From Ariolimax columbianus (Eukaryota; Mollusca; Gastropoda; Stylommatophora; Arionidae), in assembly GCA_036924085.1 (NCBI GenBank), contig JAVGWX010000007.1:104396138-104460137 (forward strand): a DNA stretch of 64,000 bases, given 5' to 3'. Under the pieces are notes generated by a model, which saw only the letters and a program-made list of their open reading frames with translations, searched no databases and was not told the origin of the DNA. This document shows positions 49,401 through 59,483 of the stretch, one piece after another (position 1 is the stretch's first letter; every line of letters begins with the position of its first letter). Made by a program: the position numbers and the translations under genes.

Positions 49401-52400
49401 GACTCGCCAGTCGATGAACCAGAGGAAGACTCGCCAGTCGATGAACCAGGAGATGAAGACCCACCAGTCGATGAACCAGATGAAGACCCACCAGTCGATG
49501 AACCAGATGAAGACTCGCCAGTCGATGAACCAGATGAAGACTCGCCAGTCGATGAACCAGGAGATGAAGACCCACCAGGAGATGAAGACCCACCAGTCGA
49601 TGAACCAGATGAAGACCCTCCAGTCGATGAACCAGGAGATGAAGACCCACCAGTCGATGAACCAGATGAAGACCCGCCAGTCGATGAACCAGGAGATGAA
49701 GACCCTCCAGTCGATGAACCAGGAGATGAAGACCCACCAGTCGATGAACCAGGAGATGAAAACTCGCCAGTCGATGAACCAATAATGTACGGATTGCAAG
49801 ATTTTGAAATCATACGCAGGCTCAGCAGAGAGGGGCACCTGAGAGGAAGGAGCAGGAGTGTATAGATCCAGTGAGCTGTAGGAACGTCAGAATCTATACT
49901 CTTTACCATTTGCTGAGAGGGTTTGAGCACCTATAGGTCTGCACAGAGTACAGTGACGTTGATTCTTAACGAAACATTTTAAAAGGGATTTATTTTATGA
50001 CCAGTAATTAAGCAAGAAATGTTCAGGACCGCAAGCCGACCATAAAATACTAGCCTTCACCGAATGTTTGAACTTGCAAGAAATATGAGTGAGATATTCT
50101 AGTTGTTTGAAACTGTTTCTTCTAGGACAAGAGCCTACGCCACACTGCAGGATGCCCTCAAGTGTAACTATGACAACTGGAGATTGTGGGAGAACAGCTT
50201 GATTGTGAGTTCATGTTGTTGACATGGAAGGAGAGACTATTTGGTGAAATACTCAAATCATGATTGTGGTTGTCAGTCTCAATCTTGTGGTTTGAAGATT
50301 GTATTGGTATATTATCAATGTATCTTCTCCTGCCTACCTTAATGCTTTCCCTGTTGAGCTCTGTGGAGTCTTCCACGTGAACAGCTCTAGTTTAGAGAAG
50401 CCGCTGTATTTGCTTATCTCTCTTCAATCTGTGAAAGTATGGCTGGCTGGCTGGCCTTCTTGTAAGTATTGCTGCCGTTATCTCTGCCTGCTGGCTGGCT
50501 GGCCTTCATACCCAAAATCTCCTCACATATTGCTTTTCACACCTTTTGTAGCTCTTCCCATTTACCATGATCAGCCTCTTTTTCTAGTTGATCCCATCAA
50601 TACCAGCCTCTCTAGTTGATCCCATCAATACCAGCCTGTCTAGTTGATCCCATCAATACCAACCTCTCTAGTTGATCCCATCAATACCAGCCTGTCTAGT
50701 TGATCCCATCAATACCAGCCTCTCTAGTTGATCCCATCAATACCAGCCTCTCTAGTTGATCCCATCAATACAGCCTGTCTAGTTGATCCCATCAATACCA
50801 GCCTCTCTAGTTGATCCCATCAATACCAGCCTGTCTAGTTGATCCCATCAATACCAGCCTCTCTAGTTGATCCCATCAATACCAGCCTCTCTAGTTGATC
50901 CCATCAATACAGCCTGTCTAGTTGATCCCATCAATACCAGCCTCTCTAGTTGATCCCATCAATACCAGCCTGTCTAGTTGATCCCATCAATACCAGCCTC
51001 TCTAGTTGATCCCATCAATACCAGCCTCTCTAGTTGATCCCATCAATACCAGCCTGTCTAGTTGATCCCATCAATACCAGCCTGTCTAGTTGATCCCATC
51101 AATACCAGCCTCTCTAGTTGATCCCATCAATACCAGCCTCTCTAGTTGATCCCATCAATACCAGCCTGTCTAGTTGATCCCATCAATACCAGCCTCTCTA
51201 GTTGATCCCATGACTAGATTACTGTTGTGAACCATGTCGACTCAGTCCTATATAGACCCTGACATTACAAAGATCTGTCTGGGGATATCCATGTTGCTGT
51301 GCAAACTTTCTTGTGTTAGAACATGCTTTCCCTAACGAACAGTTTCAGATGTTAGAACATGCTTTCCCCAACGAACAGTTTCAGATGTTAGAACATGCTT
51401 TCCCTAATGAACAGTTTCAGATGTTGGAACATGCTTTCCCTAATGAACAGTTTCAGATGTTAGAACATGCTTTCCCTAATGAACAGTTTCAGATGTTGGA
51501 ACATGCTTTCCCTAATGAACAGGTTCAGATGTTAGAACATGCTTTCCCCAACGAACAGTTTCAGATGTTAGAACATGCTTTCCCTAATGAACAGTTTCAG
51601 ATGTTGGAACATGCTTTCCCTAATGAACAGGTTCAGATGTTAGAACATGCTTTCCCCAACGAACAGTTTCAGATGTTAGAACATGCTTTCCCTAATGAAC
51701 AGTTTCAGATGTTGGAACATGCTTTCCCCAACGAACAGTTTCAGATGTTAGAACATGCTCTCCCTAATGAACAGGTTCAGATGTTAGAACATGCTTTCCC
51801 TAATCAATAGATTCAGATGTTAGAATATGCTTTCCCCAATGAACAGTTTCAGACCATTTTTGTCCATAATTTCTTTGTGGCTTCTATTGGCGTCTATTTT
51901 GGCATGAAAGTCTCCCATCATATAACTATCATATCTCATGATTTTGTGTCATCCAATAGATTGTGTATGTGGCTGTAGGTACTTGCTTTAATTCATTCTC
52001 CTTGTTAGTTAGCTGCAGATTAACATTGCAAGACATTTAGACTGATCACGTGCTTGTGGTTCTACGAGACGTCATGATCAGTCCTGGTCCAGCTGCAAGC
52101 TACTTTATAACAGCATCCTGGGCTCCTGGCATTCTCTTCTTTATGACCTGAATATATGATTGCTTCTCCTGTTGGGAGCTGTAACTTACCTGCTTGTGTC
52201 CGTCTGGTTTTGTGGCAGGCTCCCAAGATGCTCAAGTATTTTCTCTGTCTATTGCAATGTGAGATGTTTGAACATTGTTGCAGGTGTTACCTGGAGGTCT
52301 TCCTTGTTGTAAGGAAGGAGATGAACAAACTAGTTTCCTTTGGCTGATCCACTTCATAGACACTTTCTAGGATGGCTTGTTAGATGAATTGGTTGATATG

Positions 52401-55400
52401 TTTGTAGCACGAAGGTTTCTAGGAGAGGAAGGTGGTTGGCCCACAACTAAACCTCCTCCATTATCATCCGGGTGTTGGCAGAGTTGCTGTTGTCTTACTA
52501 CAGGTCAGAGAAAGGGGTGAGGTCATCTAATTAAACCTACCTACACAGGCTGGCCTTGACCTTGCTCTGCTCAGTCTTATTGGATACTGCTGTTGCATAA
52601 TATATTTCCAATAAATATGTTTTGTTTTTTTAAAGGGGGGGGGGGGGGGGGGGGGGGGGGGCTGTATGTTTATGTCTCTGCCTGTCTGCTGTGGTGTAGA
52701 ATATTCTGGCCTGTTTCTCTGTTCTAGTATTATAATGTAATGTATTCCATGAACAAGTCACAATTTTCTTATATTTGTGTCTAGTTTAGTGTCATGAAAT
52801 GATAAATTTGTGTCTAGTTTAGTATCATGAAATGATAAATTTGTGTCTAGTTTAGTATCATGAAATGATATATTTGTGCAATTATTATCACAGAGCAGAA
52901 AGTATTTGCAGTCTGTTATCATAATGTTCCATTCTAGCATAACGGACATTTGCTTTGCTTTTATTATCTCCAGATAGGCACAGACTGTGGACAGTTTGAA
53001 GATGTGATCAGATCATACCATCGGTTGATGGATCTGAGAGAGAAATGGGTCGATTCAGAGGTAAGAGTATAGTTCAAACTTGTCAGTCCTGTCATATTCT
53101 TGACAAGTTTTGCAGTTGCATTTTTGTTCTGCAGATATTGCAGGCAAGAAACATTTGTCATTGTTTGCAAGAAGGATAGTTCTGCTGTATTTCAGAGCAA
53201 TTCTAGTCTAAAGAAAGTATTTCAGAGCAATTCTGGTCTAAAGAAAGTATTTCAGAGCAATTCTGGTCTAAAGAAAGTATTTCAGAGTAATTCTGGTCTA
53301 AAGAAAGTATTTCAGAGTAATTCTGGTCTAAAGAGAGTATTTCAGAGCAATTCTAGTCTAAAGAAAGTATTTCAGAGTAATTCTAGTCTAAAGAAAGTAT
53401 TTCAGAGTAATTCTGGTCTAAAGAAAGTATTTCAGAGTAATTCTGGTCTAAAGAGAGTATTTCAGAGCAATTCTAGTCTAAAGAAAGTATTTCAGAGCAA
53501 TTCTGGTCTAAAGAAAGTATTTCAGAGCAATTCTGGTCTAAAGAGAGTATTTCAGAGTAATTCTGGTCTAAAGAGAGTATTTCAGAGCAATTCTGGTCTA
53601 AAGAGAGTATTTCAGAGCAATTCTGGTCTAAAGAAAGTATTTCAGAGCAATTCTAGTCTAAAGAGAGTATTTCAGAGCAATTCTGGTCTAAAGAGAGTAT
53701 TTCAGAGCAATTCTGGTCTAAAGAGAGTATTTCAGAGCAATTCTGGTCTAAAGAGAGTATTTCAGAGCAATTCTGGTCTAAAGAAAGTATTTCAGAGCAA
53801 TTCTGGTCTAAAGAGAGTATTTCAGAGCAATTCTGGTCTAATGAGAGTATTTCAGAGCAATTCTGGTCTAAAGAGAGTATTTCAGAGCAATTCTGGTCTA
53901 AAGAAAGTATTTCAGAGCAATTCTGGTCTAAAGAGAGTATTTCAGAGCAATTCTGGTCTAAAGAGAGTATTTCAGAGCAATTCTGGTCTAAAGAGAGTAT
54001 TTCAGAGCAATTCTGGTCTAAAGAAAGTATTTCAGAGCAATTCTGGTCTAAAGAGTATTTCAGAGCAATTCTGGTCTAAAGAGAGTATTTCAGAGTAATT
54101 CTGGTCTAAAGAAAGTATTTCAGAGCAATTCTGGTCTAAAGAGAGAATTTCAGAGCAATTCTGGCCTAAAGAAAGTATTTCAGAGCAATTCTGGTCTAAA
54201 GAGAGTATTTCAGAGCAATTCTGGCCTAAACAGAGTATTTCAGAGTAATTCTGGCCTAAAGAAAGTATTTCAGAGAAATTCTGGCCTAAAGAAAGTATTT
54301 CAGAGCAATTCTGGCCTAAAGAAAGTATTTCAGAGCAATTCTGGCCTAGAGAGAGTATTTCACAGCAATTCTGGCCTAGAGAAAGGAAGCAAGGATAATC
54401 AACAAACAAGTAACAAGATTGCTGGAAATAACCAGGATGAGACTTGACAAGTAACAAGAAAAACACTGTAGGGGTTTGAAAGTAAATAAATGTCCAGGTC
54501 AAGATGGTATTCATCCAAAATTGCTGTTTGAAATGAGAGACCAACTAGCAAAACCATTGGCTATATTATATTCTCAATCACTTACAAAAGGGGATTGTTC
54601 CATGGGATTGGAAAGATGCAGGAGTGATCCCCTTAGTAAAAAAGAGGCAAAAAAATCAGATCCAGCAAATTATAGACCTGTGAGTTTAACGAGCATAGTC
54701 TGTAAATTGTTAGAGTCAATAATCAAAGAAAACATTGTAATGTATCTAGACAGACTTAGATCAGAAATAGTCAGCATGAGTTTACTAGAGGGAGATCGTG
54801 CTTAACAAATCTATTAGAATTCATGGAGGAGGTTATTAAAATCATAGATAAAGGGGAGCCAGTGGATGTTACTATCTAGATTTTGCAAAGGCCTTTGATA
54901 GAGTACCTCATCAAAGATTGTTTAGAAAGTTAAAATCACATAGAATAGGCGGGGAAGTTGCCAAATGGATTGAAAATTTGTTAACGGGAAGAAGGCAGAG
55001 GGTGGGCATAAATAAGGAGTACTCTGAGTGGTGTGAAGTGAAAAGTGGAGTGCCACAGGGCTCGGTTTTGGGACCAATTTTGTTCTTGATATATATAAAT
55101 GATTTAGACATTGATATCAGATCCATGATTGCAAAATTCACTGATGACACAAAACTATGCAGTAGTGTCTCATCTAAAGCAGAAGTGGATATATTGAGGT
55201 CAGATTTAGATAAAATTCGAGAATGGTCTGTAAGTTGGCAAATGGAGTTTAATGTAGATAAATGTACAGTCATCCACATGGGTAGATCCAATATGGAACA
55301 TAATTACAGAATGGGAGAGAACAATATTAGAAAGATAGATAAGGAAAGGGACCTAGGGGTTATAATAGATCATACAGTAAAGGTAAGTGAGCAAGTCCAG

Positions 55401-58400
55401 GTATCAGTGAAAAAGGCAAATGCAATGTTAGGTATGATAAAAAGAAATATTAAACATAGGAGCAAGGAAGTGATAGTCAAACTGTATAAAGCTTTAGTTA
55501 GACCTAGATTGGAGTACTGTGTACAGGTGTGGAGTCCTTATCATAGAGGGGACATAAACATGCAGGAAAGGATACAAAAAAGAGCGACAAAGATGATAGT
55601 GGGATTCCAGTTATGAGGAAAGACTCAGAAAATCTGCCCTCAGTGTCTAGAAAAGAGAAGAATTCGTGGTGACTTAACACAGGTTTATAAGATGATCTAA
55701 GATACAGATAAAATAGACTATAACAAGTTTTTATTGACATGGCACTCATTGTTGGCTAGGTCTAGAGCTAAACTCTTGACACGACATGACTCATTGTTGG
55801 CTAGGTCTAGAGCTAAACTCTTGACACGACACTCATTGTTGGCCAGGTAACTGTTTACATTGCCTTTTTTCACCCAGCACATTCTAATAACATGTTGTAA
55901 TGTGGGTGTGCCCTTCTAATTACATGTTGTAATGTGGATGTGCCCTTCTAATAACATGTTGTAATGTGGATGTGCCCTTCTAATAACATGTTGTAATGTG
56001 GGTGTGCCCTTCTAATAACATGTTGAAATGTAGGTGTGCCCTTCTAATAACATGTTGTAATGTAGGTGTGCCCTTCTAATAACATGTTGTAATGTGGGTG
56101 TACCCTTCTAATAACATGTTGTAATGTGGGTGTACCCTTCTAATAACATGTTGTAATGTAGGTGTGCCCTTCTAATAACATGTTTTTGTAATGTGGGTGT
56201 GCCCTTCTAATAACATGTTGTAATGTGGATGTGCCCTTCTAATAACATGTTGTAATGTGGGTGTGCCCTTCTAATAACATGTTGTAATGTGGGTGTGCCC
56301 TTCTAATAACATGTTGTAATGTGGGTGTGCCCTTCTAATAACATGTTGTAATGTGAGGGTGCCCTTCTAATAAGATGTAGTAATGTGAGGGTGCCCTTGT
56401 ATGCTTGTACTTGTTGATTGGTGGCTGTACTCTTGTACATATTGACTACGGGTACTCTACGTTCTAGGTACTTGGTATTCTGACGAAAGCTGTTGTTGAG
56501 AACATCCCAGACGCTAATGGTGTACCAGCTGGCAGATTAGGTGGCAAGTTACTGGAACTGTTTGGGAGAGTATCATCCAAGGTCTGTTTAGTCATTACTG
56601 GTTTTTGCAAGTTAGTTGTAACAATTAGTGATACACACCTTGTCTGACCTTGTAACAATTAGTGATACACAGTGTAACAGACCCCACTGTTTGCCCTTGC
56701 CGTTATTCTAACTTAGAACATTATCACACTCATCCACATCAATCATGACCACACACAGCAAATAATATAGCACACAGCAGGTGTCATATTTATTATATAA
56801 TACTCATATCAGAAAAATGAGTAGTAAAATTACAAACACAATACAATACAAATCATCTTAACTTAATATTCCTATATTTTAAATATGTTAATATAAATAT
56901 TAACTAAAGCGGAAATTTTAAGCATTAGCTCTTGATGGAATTCCCAACTATCCAAAGCCCAGTTCTATTGCCTTACACATCACACACACATCTCTTTAAC
57001 TGCGTCCTCAACACACCTTATCAAATACTCTTCCCCACTAAAATCCCCTCAGGCGGGCGATCTGGACATACCTCATTCACAATGTCTCCTGCTTACAACA
57101 CACGTTCAGATTATCTATTAACACAAAACTCACACACCTATTTGAGCGATCCTGTTCTATCACAAACATTCGTCCAACCGTCTATCAATCGCTCCTCTAT
57201 CTAAGTCGGTGAGCTAAACAGACTATCTAAATTCAGTCTCTCTCTCTCTCTCGCTCTCATCTTTCTATCCAGCCTCCTCTCCATCCAGCCTCCTGAGCTA
57301 AACTTTGTTTCGAGTTATATACATTCAAGCAAAGTCAGAGCTGACCAATGGATCTCAGGGGATGGCTCTATTCAGTCTTATTGGAACGAAATACTTTGCA
57401 CACCTGTCACTCATTCTCTCGCAGCAAGCTCTTCTGCCAATCCGTCTGTCAATCATTCTCTCCCTATCCAAATCGGAAGACCAGTGGTCAGCTCCTACCT
57501 GTCCACATCCTTTGCCCCAACTCTGTTCTCCTTTGTTGAGATGGTGAGTGACCTTGACACGCATTCAGGTACCTTTGTTATCAGCAACCACATCACCCTG
57601 TCCTAAACTCTTTGCTCCGGCGGGAACTGTTACGACAGCTTGTCTGGTCTTGTAACAACTAGTAATACACAGCTTGTCTGACCTTGTAACACTTAGTGAT
57701 ACACAGCTTGTCTGACCTTGTAACACTTAGTGATACACAGCTTGTCTGACCTTGTAACACTTAGTGATACACAGCTTGTCTGACCTTGTAACACTTAGTG
57801 ATACACAGCTTGTCTGACCTTGTAACACTTAGAGATACACAGCTTGTCTGACCTTGTAACACTTAGAGATACACAGCTTGTCTGACCTTGTAACACTTAG
57901 AGATACACAGCTTGTCTGAGCTTGTAACACTTAGAGATACACAGCTTGTCTGACCTTGTAACACTTAGAGATACACAGCTTGTCTGACCTTGTAACACTT
58001 AGAGATACACAGCTTGTCTGACCTTGTAACACTTAGAGATACACAGCTTGTCTGACCTTGTAACACTTAGAGATACACAGCTTGTCTGACCTTGTAACAC
58101 TTAGAGATACACAGCTTGTCTGACCTTGTAACACTTAGAGATACACAGCTTGTCTGACCTTGTAACACTTAGAGATACACAGCTTGTCTGACCTTGTAAC
58201 ACTTAGAGATACACAGCTTGTCTGACCTTGTAACAATTAGTGATACACAGCTTGTCTGACCTTGTAACACTTAGAGATACACAGCTTGTCTGACCTTGTA
58301 ACACTTAGAGATACACAGCTTGTCTGAGCTTGTAACACTTAGAGATACACAGCTTGTCTGACCTTGTAACACTTAGAGATACACAGCTTGTCTGACCTTG

Positions 58401-59452
58401 TAACACTTAGAGATACACAGCTTGTCTGACCTTGTAACACTTAGAGATACACAGCTTGTCTGACCTTGTAACACTTAGAGATACACAGCTTGTCTGACCT
58501 TGTAACACTTAGAGATACACAGCTTGTCTGACCTTGTAACACTTAGAGATACACAGCTTGTCTGACCTTGTAACACTTAGAGATACACAGCTTGTCTGAC
58601 CTTGTAACACTTAGAGATACACAGCTTGTCTGACCTTGTAACAATTAGTGATACACAGCTTGTCTGACCTTGTAACACTTAGAGATACACAGCTTGTCTG
58701 ACCTTGTAACACTTAGAGATACACAGCTTGTCTGACCTTGTAACACTTAGAGATACACAGCTTGTCTGACCTTGTAACACTTAGAGATACACAGCTTGTC
58801 TGACCTTGTATTCCTTCTCCCATCAGAGGGAGCGCCATAGAAGAGCCCAATAATAAACGGCAGACAACAACAATGAGCAGTTACATCAACTGACAATCTT
58901 TTGTTTGTAGAGAATGATTATTCTGGGAGGTTGGCCCATGGATAAACATGTTGACCGACATCAGAACCAATAGTCATGTTGACCAATAGACTTGTTGACC
59001 GATAGACGCTTGACCGATAAACATGTTGACCAATAGACTTGTTGACCGATAGACATGTTGACCGATAAACATGTTGACCAATAGACTTGTTGACCGATAG
59101 ACATGTTGACCAACATCAGAACCAATAGACATGTTGATCAATTTCAGAACTGATAGACATGTTGACCAGTATCAGGACCGATAGACATGTTGACCAGTAT
59201 CAGGACCGATAGACATGTTGACCAGTATCAGGACCGTGTGTTGAATGTCCGTAGCTCGTTAGCTCGTGTGTACAATTATTGTCATGCCCCTTCTGTGCCA
59301 GGTTACGTCTGATGGAGAAATATGGACCAACTATTCTAAGCTGAGCTGCGTTAAGATTGGGAACAAGGAACCTGATCAAGAAAAGGTCAACATCTCTCTC
59401 TCTCTGTCTCTCTCTCTATGTCTCTCTCTCTCTATGTCTGTCTCTGTCTCTC

Positions 59453-59483
<31 letters not shown>

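Noticed and set aside
48245..49930. 561-codon Ser/Gly-rich minus frame and acidic plus frames, resembling a mucin-like or secreted protein
   Set aside because: Units are multiples of 3 in a tandem array; no signal peptide, splice structure or non-repeat domain was seen.
51313..51810. 165-codon [10 protein letters not shown] frame as a coding repeat protein
   Set aside because: 36-bp unit, a multiple of 3; it has no non-repeat flanks and lies in intron 15.
53100..54098. 332-codon frame VFQSNSGLK
   Set aside because: It is a 30-bp minisatellite within intron 16, with no family resemblance.
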